Assembly: GCF_964656455.1 (NCBI RefSeq)
Contig: NC_135719.1
Location: 134,105,284 to 134,169,283 of the forward strand
Reading direction: 5' to 3'
Length of the DNA stretch: 64,000 nt
From: Halichoerus grypus
Taxonomy: Eukaryota; Chordata; Mammalia; Carnivora; Phocidae
Part shown: one piece after another, positions 35,880-46,634 of the stretch
How the letters are laid out: each line of letters opens with the position of its first letter
Numbering within the stretch: the first letter of the stretch is position 1
The notes under the pieces: generated by a model
The model's input: the letters and a program-made list of their open reading frames with translations, nothing else
Told to the model about the DNA's origin: nothing
The model's database searches: none
Position numbers and translations under genes: made by a program

Positions 35880-36779
35880 TCTCCCATCTGTTAATTTATA
35901 TCAAAGCATCTAAAACACTCAGACATATGTAGCAAGCAGCCTCCTAACAAAGACGAATTAAACAAAATTTCCTTTGCAGAGGTAAAAATCCTTCCCTTGT
36001 GGACCTTATGATTGAGAATAATTATTGTCAAATAGTTTCCATCTCACTAATTCCCTATCTTTCACATTTCATCTAAAACCAACTTTTAGCATACAACTTA
36101 TTACTTTTAATTTATATTTCCCCCAAGTAATATATTTCACCTCACTTGTGATTTGAGCTTTAAATCTGATTCTAATTTATTGAACTCAGTGTTATAAATA
36201 ATATTGCCAAATAAAATTTAACTCCACTTATTATGTCGGAATTCAATGTGTCTGCCATTTTAGGCCATGTATGTGCAGGATTTCCTTCAAAAGGTTCTGT
36301 GTTTCCAGACTTTGCTTTGCATTGGTCTGCTACCTCATTTAAACTTTAGATAACCTTGATAACCTTGCAGTAGCTAGACATCAATTAAATTTAGCAATTT
36401 TATTTACTTCTTTATGTATTTAACAATTTAACAATTTTAATTGATAATTGTCTGCATTGATAAGGAGAATAGATATCTAAGGATATATTAACTCTCAAAG
36501 AACCTGCACTCTAGATGACAAGATATTCAACTAAGAATATGTAGGAGTTAAATATTTAAATAAGAGCATTTATTGAAGTGATATAGTGGCAAGTTACTAC
36601 AGCTCATCAAAAGTGGGAGGAGATGGCTATGAGCTGGCAGAATTAAGGAGGGAACCATGATTTTCCTGGTTGGACCTTGAGTAGAAGGACATGAGACGAA
36701 CAAAATACATGAGGCATTCATTTATTGAAAAAGTGGAAGATACGTTGAAGTACACTGATTGCAGTCAAGTAATTGACAT
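35880..36779. other. Unassigned AT-rich sequence
   Basis: No gene or repeat recognised. Local direct repeats of 'AGATAACCTTGATAACC' type (36350-36370) and 'TTAACAATTTAACAATTTTA' (36419-36440) look like small slippage products. Confidence 0.4.
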
Positions 36780-36945
36780 CATGGTCTAACAGAAAAACAG
36801 CATCACTGGTGCTGGGCAAACCTGGGTACAACAAAGGATTCTTCTCTTATTAGCTATGTGACATGAAAAAACAAAACAAAACCAAACTTTGTAACATCTT
36901 TAATCTCAGTTTTCACATGCAACAAAAAAGAGATTTAAAACATAT
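36780..36945 (+). mobile_element. MIR SINE
   Basis: 'GGGCAAACCTGGGTACAAC', 'TTCTCTTATTAGCTATGTGAC', then after an (AAAAC)n insertion 'TTAATCTCAGTTTTCACATGC'. The order matches the MIR core. Confidence 0.65.
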
Positions 36946-36954
36946 ATTTGGATA

Positions 36955-37860
36955 TGGGGTCCCCATATACTTCTGGGTGGAGCATAAATCAGCACAACCA
37001 TTTTAGAAAATCATTTGGCAACATCTGCTAAAGCAGAATATATGCATATCACCCGAGCTAGCTATTCTTCCCATAGGTATACACTCAAAAGATACGCTTT
37101 TAAGGGTGCCTGGGTGGCTCAGTCAGTTGGGCTTCTGACTTGATTTTGGCTCAGGCAGGTCATGATTTCAGGATCCTGAGATCCAGCCCTGCCTCGGGCT
37201 CCAGGAGACTGCTTGGGGAATCTCTCCCTCTGCCCCTCCCCCCCCCCCACTCACACGCTCTCAGTCTCTCTTTCTCTCTCTCTCAAATAAATAAATAAAT
37301 AAATAAATAAATAAATCTTTATTAAAAAGAAAAAGAAATACTTCTGTATGTTCACAAAGAAACACACACAAGAATGGCACATACTAGTACTGTTCTTAAT
37401 AGCTAAAAACTGGGAACAATTGAAATGTAATTAACAATAGAATAGGTAACTAAATTATGGTAGATTCATACAATGAAATACTACACAGCAATGAGAATGG
37501 ATGAACTATGTCATGAGCCACAATATACTGAATCATGGATTAATCTCACAAATACAACATTAAACAAAAGAAGCCAGATGCAAAAGTACGTACAATATGA
37601 AACCAGGTATGTAAATTTTGAGAATAGACAAAAGCCCTGTATGGTGTTTGAAATCAGGACTATGTTTACCTCAGAGGTGTGGGTTATGGGTACAACTGGT
37701 AGGGACCTGAGCAATCTTCCAAGATTCAAGGAATGGTCTGATACCTGCTCTGGGTGCTGAAAACATGTTCATCTTGTAAATGATCATTTAACTATACTTA
37801 ATGATCATGTGCATTTCAGGTTGCATACTAACCTTCAGTAAAATTTACATTAAAGGTATT
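36955..37860 (+). mobile_element. Old L1 ORF2 end and 3' UTR, split by a CAN SINE
   Basis: The first part (36955-37102) carries 'ACCATTTTAGAAAATCATTTGG'-like wording and 'TCTTCCCATAGGTATACAC'. After the SINE (37331-37860) come 'CACACAAGAATGGCACATA', 'GATTCATACAATGAAATACTAC' and 'GTAAATGATCATTTAACTATAC'. It is an old, mutated L1M-type copy. The 95-codon + frame at 37473-37760 lies wholly inside it. Confidence 0.7.
37103..37330 (+). mobile_element. CAN SINE nested in old L1
   Basis: A diverged older subfamily (GTCAGTTGGGCTTCTGAC) with a C run at 37239-37249 and (AAAT)n at 37286-37317. The degenerate TSD is about AAAGATACGCTT against AAAGAAATACTT. It is younger than the L1 it interrupts. Confidence 0.88.
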
Positions 37861-37927
37861 TATATCTAAATCTATTCTGACCATGTGTAGCAAGAATTTT
37901 AGCTATTGTCATTTTTTACATCTTTCC

Positions 37928-38144
37928 TTTTTTAAAGATTTATTTATTTATTTTAGAGAGAGAGAGAGAGAGAGAGAGTGAGTGAATGGGGGAAAGCAGA
38001 GGGAGAAAATCTTTCAAGTAGACTCCCTGCTGAGCATGGAGCCTGACATGATATGTGCTTGATCCTACAACCCATGATATCATGACCAGAACCAAAAACA
38101 AGAGTCGGGCACTCAACTGACTTAGCCACCCAGGCGCCCCCGGT
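37928..38144 (-). mobile_element. CAN SINE, minus strand
   Basis: On +: AAAGATTTATTTATTTATTTT, a pure (GA)n at 37957-37978, then a tRNA-like head ending TAGCCACCCAGGCGCCCC. The 16-bp TSD has two mismatches: TTTTTTACATCTTTCC (37912-37927) and TTTTTTATGTCTTTCC (38145-38160). Confidence 0.93.
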
Positions 38145-38214
38145 TTTTTTATGTCTTTCCTAACAGGGTATGTGGGAAGAATAGGATTAGTTAAAGGAAA
38201 ACATTTTGGCAAAT

Positions 38215-38990
38215 CTTTGAAAGCTAGACATGCAACTAAGCATTCTTAGGTATTTACCCCAGAAAAACAAAGAATAAGGTTCATACCAAAACCTGTATAT
38301 AGTGTTTATAGGGGTCATATTCATTATAGCCCAAACCAGCAAACAGAGACAATCCAGCTATCTTTTAATGGGTAAATAGACAAGCAGTGAATAAGTAAGC
38401 AGTGGTGCAACCATACCATGAAATACCACCAAGTAATAAAAAGGAAAGAATTATTGATATACACAACAACTTGGATGAAATTCAAGGAAATTATATCCTG
38501 ATGGAGGTGGGGAACCAATCTCAAAAGGACACCTACAATATGAATCTATTTATAGAACATCCTTAAAAAGACAAAATTATAAAAATGAACAGATTAATGG
38601 TTTCCAAGAATTAGAGAAGGGGCAAGGAGGTCAAAAGGGAGGTGGATGTTGTAATAAAAGGTTAATATGAAGGACCTTTGGAGTAACAGATCTGTTTCTT
38701 ATTTTGACAATGCAGTAGGTATATGAATCTATACATGTGATAAAATTGCTTAGAACCAAATACACACACACACACCAATGAGTACAAGGAAAACGGGCAA
38801 AATCTGAATTAGATCAGTGGGTTGTATCAAAGTTGAATCCTGATTGCAATATTATATGAGTCTTATAAGGGGAATGTGACCATTGAGGGAAATCGAGTAA
38901 ACCGTACTTGAGAACTCTCTATATTCTTTCTTACGACAGCCTGTGGATTGGCACTTTTCTCAAAGTAAAAAGTTTAATTAACTTTTTGAT
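38215..38990 (+). mobile_element. Old L1 ORF2 end and 3' UTR
   Basis: L1 order is preserved: 'TAGGTATTTACCCCAGAAAA', 'TATTCATTATAGCCCAAACC', 'ACAACTTGGATGAAATTCAAG', 'TTCCAAGAATTAGAGAAGGGG', and a tail of the 'GGCACTTTTCTCAAAGTAAAA' type. It is mutated and noncoding. It may be part of the same old insertion as 36955-37860 or a separate one. Confidence 0.65.
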
Positions 38991-39695
38991 AGTAGGAGAA
39001 TGACCCCAAACTTGACAACGTGCTAGATCTTGTCAAAGAACAACAACAACAAAAAGATTTTAAATGGGCAAGATCCTTCATTCAGTGCAAGTCTATAAAT
39101 GGGTAACCAGTCAGGACATTGGGCAATGTATGAACATTAATATTGTACTCATATGCCATAAGCAAACCTAAAGGAAGCATATGTATTTGTTTGTGTGAGT
39201 ATAGGTGTGTGTGCACTGGAGAATCAGTGATTAAGAGAACACAAAGGGAACAGAATTAAGTATGTTTGATGGACTTGCAACCCTGCCTGAAGAGGGAATA
39301 CACTGTCCAGCCAACATAAATCTGTCCAGGACACCTGGTACACATATTCCTTTAGTGGGAAAAGCACCTTAAGTTAGCTTTTGAAAACTGTATTTCTGAT
39401 TATAAACAATAAGTACTTGTAGAGAATTTGGAAAATCAGAAGCATAAGAGGAAGAATGTTTAAATTTGTTTTATAAACACTTTTTAAAACAATATTTTAT
39501 TATATACACATATTCCTTGCAATACTCCTTTCACTTATCCTATCATGAATACTTTTTCCCTGACACATTTTTTTTTTTTAATGTTACTTATAATGTTTAT
39601 ATAATGACTCATCTTACAGAAACACCAGAATTAACCAGTTTTATATTTCGGGAAATAAGGCTACTAATTTTTTTTCAGAAGTAATATCCCCCTTC
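38991..39695. other. Unassigned sequence
   Basis: No gene recognised. A small (AAC)n lies at 39041-39052. Confidence 0.4.
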
Positions 39696-39699
39696 CATT

Positions 39700-40255
39700 A
39701 GTGTCCTAGAGCTGTACATAATGACTTTCTCCAGAGTACAGTATATAAAAGGAGTAAACGGTGTAAACAGTGGAGAAACCTTACAAACACTGTCTCAGCC
39801 AGGTGATCAAGGTTGACATCAATAGTGGTAAGACATTTTAATAGTATCTATCCTTGACATGATGTGGTGCAAATGACACTTCACCTCTTTGGTCTTCCTT
39901 ACAAAACCAATAAACTCAGTATAATCATTACAAAAACATCACACAAATCCAGTTGAACTTCATTCTACAAAATATCTGATCAGTATTTCTCAAAACTGTT
40001 GTGTGGCACCATGAATGGGATCCTGGACAAGACAAAGGAGATTAGATAAAAACTAAGGAAATATGAGGAAAAAGAGTCCAAACTTCAGTTAGTAGTAATG
40101 TGTCAATATCGGTTCATTCACTGTGATAAATATATAGTACTAATTTCAGATGTTAATAGGGGAACTGGATGAAGGGTATACACAACCGCTCCATACCATC
40201 CGTGCAATTGTTATGCAGGTCTACAGCTGTTCTAAAATCAAAAGCTTGAGTAAAA
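39700..40255 (+). mobile_element. Old L1 3' UTR fragment
   Basis: Wording typical of ancient L1 3' ends: 'ATGGGATCCTGGACAAGAC', 'TTAGTAGTAATGTGTCAATAT', 'ACTGGATGAAGGGTATACAC' and 'GTTCTAAAATCAAAAG'. It is 5' truncated. Confidence 0.55.
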
Positions 40256-40499
40256 ACTAAAGTTGTGATGAAGACCTTTTTTAAATTAAATACTTTTCAA
40301 GATTTTCATTTCCTTAATAAATATTGTTAGAAAGAATATTGCTTGATCTAGAGCTCTGAACTTCTCACGTCACTTGATAACACACTAACATTGTGCTTCC
40401 TAGACTTGTATTCTGTGCAAGGTGTGTGGATGCTTTATCACCACACCAACCATGAGTATTTTCTTTAGAAGTAACAACAGTAAAAAACTACTCTGCTCT

Positions 40500-40964
40500 C
40501 CTCAGTTGGCAAAAGAAATAATACATCAATTTAATTCTTATTTCTTGTCTTATCCACTAGGGTAGCCATGTATTGAAATGCATCTTTGACATTTGCAATT
40601 CATAATCTATAAACCCTTGCTTCTGTTTTTTCTCCCAAGTTTTTATTGTTTTATTTTAAAATCTTTCCAGGTATATTAAGGCTATTAACCTTTTTTATAT
40701 TTGCTGCATTTTTTTTCATATTTCACTTCTAATCTATGGTACTTTTTGAAGCAAAATAATCTTAGATTTCTCTATGAGGCAACTTACAGAACTTCTCATT
40801 TGTGACTTCTGATATTCTTATAAAACCATACCTCATCCTTAAATTGGGTAAATTTCCACCTATCTTGTTCTAGTTGTTTTAATGTCAGTTATTACATTTT
40901 CTCTGAAATTTATTATATTTGTGTATGGCTTGTAGAACTTGTAAGTAAAGGAGTTAACAAATTA
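40500..40964 (-). mobile_element. Possible HAL1/L1-related fragment, part 1
   Basis: On + the text 'CTATTAACCTTTTTTATATTTG', 'TTGAAGCAAAATAATCTTAG' and 'CATCCTTAAATTGGGTAAATT' resembles a reversed HAL1 or old L1 ORF region. It stops at the TSD of the young L1 and seems to resume after 42712. Confidence 0.4.
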
Positions 40965-41270
40965 GTGTTATTTTTATTTTTTATTTTTTTAATTTAATTT
41001 AATTTTATTATGTTATGTTAGTCACCATACAATACATCATTAGTTTTTGATGTAGTGATTCACGATTCATTATTTTCCTATAACACCCAGTGCTCCATGC
41101 AGTAGTACCCTCCTTAATACCCATCACCGGGGTAACCCATCCCCCACCCACCCCCCACAAAACCCTCAGTTTGTTTCTCAAAGTCCATAGTCTCTCATGG
41201 TTCGTCTCTCCCTCCGATTTCGCCCCATTCCTTTTTCCCTTCCTTCTCCTAATGTCCTCCATGCTATTCT

Positions 41271-41792
41271 TTATGTTCCACAAATAAGTGAAACCATATG
41301 ATAATTGACTTTCTCTGCTTGACTTATTTCACTTAGCATAATCTCCTTCAGTCCCATCCATGTTGATGTAAAAGTTGGGTATTCATCCTTTCTGATGGCT
41401 GTATAATATTCCATTGTATATATGGACCACATCTTCTTTGTCCATTCATCTGTTGAAGGGCATCTCAGCTCTTGCCACAGTTTGGCTATTGTGGACATTG
41501 CTGCTATGAACATTGGGGTGCATATGGCCCTTCTTTTCACTACATCTGTGTCTTCAGTGTAAATAGCCGGTAGTGCAATTGCTGGGTCATAGGGTAGTTC
41601 TATTTTTAATTTTTGGAGGCACTTCCACACTGTTTTCCAAAGTGGCTGTACCAACTTGCATTCCCACCAACAGTGTAAGAGGGTTCCCCTTTCTCCAGAA
41701 CCTCTCCAAAATTTGTCGTTTCTTGCCTTGTCAATTTTTGCCATTCTAACTGGTGTAAGGTTGTATCTTAATGTGGTTTTGATCTGGCACAA
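41271..41792 (-). pseudogene. L1 ORF2 C-terminal remnant
   Basis: An open frame of about 170 codons with no internal stop that ends at what looks like the natural ORF2 stop (residues near the end read HMVSLICGT). It includes the conserved C-terminal cysteine-rich segment [19 protein letters not shown], the DPAIAL block, and KKMWSIYTMEYYTAI near the end. ORF2 encodes endonuclease and reverse transcriptase, and only the tail after the reverse transcriptase lies here, so no enzyme could be made. The first about 10 codons come from the inverted half. Lack of stops suggests a fairly recent insertion. Confidence 0.9.
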
Positions 41793-42461
41793 AAACAGAC
41801 ATATAGACCAGTGGAACAGAATAGAGAGCCCAGATATGGACCCTCAAATCTATGGTCAAATAATTTTCAACAAAGCAGGAAAAAATATGCAATGGAAAAA
41901 AGACAGTCTCTTCAATAAATGGTGCTGGGAAAATTGGACAGCCACATGCAGAAGAATGAAACTCGACCATTCTCTAACACCATACACAAAGATAAACTCA
42001 AAATGGATGAAAGACCTCAATGTGAGACAGGAATCCATCGAAATCTTAGAGAACATTGGCAGTGACTACTTTGACATTAGCCACAGCAACTTCTTTCAAG
42101 ATACATCTCCAAAGGCTAATGAAACAAAAGCAAAAATGAACTTTTGGGACTTCATCAAGATAAAAAGCTTCTGTACAGCAAAGGAAAGGGTCAACAAAAC
42201 AAAGAGCAACCCACAGAATGGGAGAAGATACTTGCAAGTGACACTACAGATAAAGGGCTGGTATCCAAGATCTATAAAGAACTTCTCAAACTCAACACCC
42301 AAAAAACAAATAATCAAGTCAAGAAATGGGCAGAAGACATGAACAGAAACTTCTCCAAAGAAGGCATACAAATGGTTAACAAACACATGAAAAAATGTTC
42401 ATCATCATTAGCCATCAGGGAAATTCAAATCAAAAAAATATTGAGATGCCACCTTACACTG
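41784..42461 (+). pseudogene. L1 ORF2 middle/C-terminal remnant, inverted half
   Basis: The + strand codes ORF2 segments that precede the minus-strand half: [29 protein letters not shown] and [16 protein letters not shown] in one frame. After about 42200 the family sequence moves to another frame ([45 protein letters not shown]), so there is a frameshift near 42190-42210. The segment lies between the reverse transcriptase and the extreme C terminus. It is not translatable as a functional protein. Confidence 0.88.
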
Positions 42462-42487
42462 GTGTTATTTTTAAATAATGTTTTCCT

Positions 42488-42696
42488 GGGACGCCTGGGT
42501 GGCTCAGTTGGTTAAGCGACTGCCTTCAGCTCAGGTCATGATCCTGGAGTCCCTGGATCGAGTCCCGCATCGGGCTCCCTGCTCGGCAGGGAGTCTGCTT
42601 CTCCCTCTGACCCTCCCCCCTCTCATGCTCTCTCTCTATCTCATTCTCTCTCAAATAAATAAATAAAATCTTTAAAAAAAAAATAAATAAATAAAT
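42488..42696 (+). mobile_element. CAN SINE, young, abutting the L1
   Basis: Full-length young subfamily copy with a tail that has grown (AAAT)n. A perfect 15-bp TSD, AAATAATGTTTTCCT, lies at 42473-42487 and 42697-42711. The TSD's first base is the last base of the L1's right TSD, so the SINE landed directly beside the L1 after it had inserted. Confidence 0.95.
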
Positions 42697-42711
42697 AAAT
42701 AATGTTTTCCT

Positions 42712-43104
42712 ACTGAATCCACCTCCTGGTTTGTTATAAGTTCATATGTTTGTCTACTTTGTGAATATTTTATTTGGTAGATCTGTATTTTTTTGTTCCA
42801 ATAGTAAAACACTTTAATTGTTATAGTTTCATTAAAATTGTATGTAACTGATTATAAATAATGTAATTGAATGCAAAGTAGTTGTTATAGTTAAAATGTT
42901 TCTTCGCAACCTTCAACGATTATTTTTCTAAATGAGTCACAAACTCATATTGTCAAGTTCAGAAAAAGTCACACTATGATTTTTACTAGATTTGCATAAA
43001 ATCTAAAAAGGGAAGAATTGGCTTATCATATTTAATTTTCCCATCTGTGGACTTGGTATTTCTCTCCACTTTTAAATCTTCTTTTGCATCTCTCTGCAAA
43101 AAAA

Positions 43105-43137
<33 letters not shown>

Positions 43138-43650
43138 AAAAATACTCAGATTTGTTCAGTTCAGAAGAGTTCTTGTTACAATGACTTCCAAACATTTTTG
43201 TTTTTGCTACTGTTATGAATGGAAACTTTTGCCACATCTTGTCAACTATCTGATTGTTAGTTACATTGGACATCCATCAAGTTTTATATGTTTATTACTT
43301 ATGTAGCTAAAACCAAATTTATATCTTAGGTCTAATAGTTTGATTCTGTTGGATTTTTCAGGAAGAAGTTCTTGTTAAATACAAATAATGATAGTTTTAT
43401 ATTTTCCCTGATATTAACCATAAATATTATTTCAGTTTCCTGTTTTATTGCATTACTAGGCAGGCCATAAAAATATTAAATAATAGTGGGCATCTTTTGT
43501 TGGTTGTTTGATTTGTTTGATTTTAATGGGATTTGCTGCCATATTTTCAAAATAATGAATGATCTTGTGTATTGACTTTAATAATTATATTGAAATGCTT
43601 TCTGCCTTTTTCTCTGTCCTGGAAAAATGGCAAAGCATGGGAATACCATG
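42712..43650 (-). mobile_element. Possible HAL1/L1-related fragment, part 2
   Basis: Minus-strand wording of an old LINE reverse transcriptase region is visible near 43440-43600 on +: 'AATATTAAATAATAGTGGGC', 'ATCTTTTGTTGGTTG', 'GATTTTAATGGGATTTGCTG'. A long A run at 43099-43123 followed by AAAG units lies inside. Family and edges are uncertain. Confidence 0.4.
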
Positions 43651-43664
43651 TAATGTTAAAGTTT

Positions 43665-44018
43665 GAAAGTCTGTATTTCTGAAACTATCAATCTAGTGCC
43701 ATCAAAGGGCTTATAGTTTCTTGGTCACATTTTACCTGCCTCAGTACCTTTGTTCAGCCTTTTTTTTTCTACCTAGGATACTCTTCCCTGGTTAGTTCCT
43801 TCACTTCCTTCAAAACTATCCTGTGTCTTATCTCCTCCAAAAATCTTTAATAGATTTTTTCCCTCACTTAACTTGAGACTAGAGCACTCCCTGCATGGGC
43901 TGAAACACCTTATCGATAGATCTAACACTACAATTAGCACATAACTAGCCTCTTCAAGGGAAGGCACTTCATATTATTCAACTGCATATTTCCAAGGACA
44001 ACCACAGGGCCAGGCAAA
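43665..44018 (+). mobile_element. L2 LINE 3' region
   Basis: L2-like order: 'ACCTAGGATACTCTTCCCTGG', 'TTCACTTCCTTCAAAACTATC', 'TTAACTTGAGACTAGAGCAC' and 'GGGAAGGCACTTCATATTATTC'. It is diverged. Confidence 0.5.
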
Positions 44019-44289
44019 AGATTTTTAAATTGTTTCTAGAGAAAAATGGTATCCTGATGATGATATCTTCAAATTCTGAAGGTGAGTCATAGATATTAAA
44101 TTCCATTTGTTACGCATTTCCACTTTAAGAATTGTAATTTATCACTCTTTAGATAACTTGTATCCCAAGTTCTCACAGTAATGAAAGAAATTTCTATTAG
44201 AATAGTATTTACAACATGCTAAGGGCTTTGGAAAAATAAAACCTCATGACAAACCAATAAAGTAAACAATATATATACATAAGATCATA
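44019..44289. other. Unassigned; possible MIR trace
   Basis: 'ACATGCTAAGGGCTTTGG' and 'CCTCATGACAAACCAATAAAG' near 44213-44270 faintly follow MIR order. Nothing else was recognised. Confidence 0.3.
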
Positions 44290-44402
44290 AAGTATTTGTC
44301 TTTCTTTGTCTGACTTATTTAACTTAGCATAATGCCCTTAAGCTCCATTCATTCTGTCACAAATGGCAGGATTTTCTTCTTTCTTATGGTTGAATTCTAT
44401 TC

Positions 44403-44442
<40 letters not shown>

Positions 44443-44910
44443 CATTTTCTTTATCTATTCATCTATCAGTGGACACTTAGGTTGCATCCATGTCTTGTCT
44501 ATTGTAAATAAAGTAAACATGAAGGTGCTAATACCTTTTTGAGTTAGTATTCTCATCTCCTTTGGGTAAATACCCAGAAGTGCAATTGCTGGATTATACG
44601 ATAGTTCTATTTTCAATTCTTTGAGGAACTTCATACTATTTTCCATAGTGACTATACCAATTTACATTCCCACCAACAATGCACAAGAGTTCCATTTTCT
44701 CCACATCCTTACCAACACTCGTCATTTCTTGTCTTTTTGATAACAGTCAATCTGACAGGTGTGGGGTGATCTCTCATGGTGGTTTTGATTTGCATTTCTC
44801 TGATAATTAGTGATGTGAAACATTTCTTCATGTACCTATTGGTCATCTGCATGTCTCTTTGGGAAAAAAGTCTATTCAGATCTTCTGCTCATTTTTTAAT
44901 CAGATTGTTT
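44290..44910 (-). mobile_element. Old L1 ORF2 3' part, minus strand
   Basis: Reversed ORF2 3' region: 'TTAACTTAGCATAATGCCC', 'ATCTATCAGTGGACACTTAGG', 'TGGGTAAATACCCAGAAGTGC', 'CATTCCCACCAACAATGCAC', 'GTGGTTTTGATTTGCATTTC' and 'TCTTTGGGAAAAAAGTC'. A short remnant of the frame survives at 44455-44646. It contains a GT microsatellite. Confidence 0.85.
44405..44440. repeat. (GT)n microsatellite inside L1
   Basis: Eighteen uninterrupted GT units at the L1 position equivalent to the CA/CCA tract at 25085 (next to the ATTCCA / TGGAAT word). Confidence 0.95.
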
Positions 44911-44919
44911 TGCTGTTGA

Positions 44920-45065
44920 TAAACATGATTTTGATTTTATAGATATAGAAACAGGGCTCAGAAGGTGTTTGTAGGTTAGAGAGCTTGGAGTTGAAGCCAG
45001 GGTTTTTTCTGACTTCAAAGATGGTTGTAGATCTGCTCTCCCCTCTGGTGTGTACTCTTCCACTG
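44920..45065 (+). mobile_element. Possible MIR fragment
   Basis: 'GATATAGAAACAGGGCTCAG', 'GGTTAGAGAGCTTGGAG' and 'GTTGAAGCCAGGGTTTTTTC' resemble the MIR 3' core. Confidence 0.4.
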
Positions 45066-45402
45066 TAGTAAGGCAAATTTTACTACCAACCAAATAACTG
45101 TTTGGGGTTCATAGTGTAAACTAGGACAGAGGTGACATGCCCAGAGTGAAGTCTAGAGAAAACCTCTTAAGTCACTGGAATATGAGAATATACAAGTCAA
45201 GGGCAAAAAAAAATCATGTTACAGATATTCTTTGGAATTGTATAAAAATTGTGATTTACTAGGCTTCAAGCAAAAAGCTGAAATAACATTAAGTTGGATT
45301 CATTTGAAGTTTACCACACAAAGATTTTCATTTATGAGGCTAAACTATTGGCCCAGATCATTTAAAACTACTTCTATTTTTTAAATTTATCTTTTAATCT
45401 TT

Positions 45403-45589
45403 TTAAAAGATTTTATTTATTTGAGAGAGAAAGAGAGAGGGCATGAGTGGGGGGAGAAGGGCAGAGGAAGAAGGGCATGCAGACTCCTCGCTGAGCAAGG
45501 AGCCTGACATGGGCCTTGATCCCAGGACCCAGAGATCATGACCTGAGCCAAAGTCAGATACTTAACTGACTGAGCCACCCAGGCGCCCC
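45403..45589 (-). mobile_element. CAN SINE, minus strand
   Basis: On +: AAAAGATTTTATTTATTTGAG, a GA-rich block and a head ending GACTGAGCCACCCAGGCGCCC. The flanks TATCTTTTAATCTT (45388-45402 region) and TACCTTTTAACCTT (45590-45603) form a TSD with two differences. Confidence 0.93.
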
Positions 45590-45604
45590 TACCTTTTAAC
45601 CTTA

Positions 45605-46630
45605 AATAAGGAGCATGATTATTGAAATTAATTTAATTTTATTGTCTTTTTACATCTACACTAGAAATTCTTATTAGACCTTTTAAAACCACTACTCCAA
45701 ATGTGAGAGATCACAAAATTGTCCTGGAACTTTTCAGAATCAACATAATATTGGAGTTTGGGACTATGTCATACAAAGGAAACTTTCCCCCAACCAATCA
45801 TACTTTTGATTTTGGTTTAAATTCTGATCTTTATATTTTGGATTTCACAGTTTAATTTCATTTCTTTTCTGTAATCTGGTTTTAGAACAAATTGGATTGT
45901 CTTCAGTAAATTGATTAACTTAAGGATCCTGAAATACCACTATTTTTCAAATTTGTTTCTTCTTTCCATTTTTAATTTGCTACTGAATAATTCTTTCCCA
46001 CTAACTCCCTCTAGCACTTCCTAGGCAAAGGACAGAACTTTGTTCAAATTTTAAATCTTTGCTCAGCGATTTTATTCCACCTACTCTTTATAAAAAAAAA
46101 AAATACAAATAATACTGCTCATGAAACATTTCAAAACATCTTATCTCTAGCATAGGATATTCTTCTTCTGTGTTGCATTGTGCTATCTTTCCTATACTTC
46201 CCTTCTACATTTCAACTGCATCAAAGATTCTACTGTCTACTTGTTTGTTATCCCTGACTTGGCAGAGAATCCTCACAGAAGCATAGGATCTGTCCTGCTG
46301 GACCAGATCCATACTCTGTCCCAAAAAGCTTTGTCTCTCTTAGTGGAGCTAAGTGATGATGTTTATCTTGAGGGAAACAAGGCTCAGGGAAAGCAGGAAA
46401 TCTTTAAATATGTAAAATGCTGTCATATCATAGATAGTTGGTTCATTCCATGATTCTTGAAAGCTGATCAAAATATAATTTACAGGGAGGAAATTTTTGT
46501 TTGGCAACATGGAAGAACAATAGGAACTATAAAAAATGCAATGTGCTGCCTCTGGAAATACACTTTGTCATCACTGAAATTTTCAGCCCACTTGCAAAGA
46601 CTGCCTTTCAGAGATCCTTTAATTTAAGGA
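45605..46630. other. Unassigned sequence
   Basis: No gene or repeat recognised. A 91-codon + frame at 46178-46453 has no identifiable domain. Confidence 0.4.
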
Positions 46631-46634
46631 AGAG

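Larger units (their letters stand above)
40965..42473 (-). mobile_element. Twin-primed (internally inverted) L1 insertion
   Basis: A 5'-truncated carnivore L1 whose two halves point in opposite directions. 40977-41783 is the 3' end on the minus strand: tail, 3' UTR ('GTCTCTCATGGTTCGTCTC') and the ORF2 C-terminal part. 41784-42461 is the preceding part of ORF2 on the plus strand. Both halves end in the same ORF2 segment of about 36 bp (near 41742-41783 and 42428-42463), so the break is duplicated. The TSD GTGTTATTTTTA is identical at 40965-40976 and 42462-42473. This is the structure expected when two primers extend on one L1 RNA. It lies within an older HAL1-like element. Confidence 0.93.
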
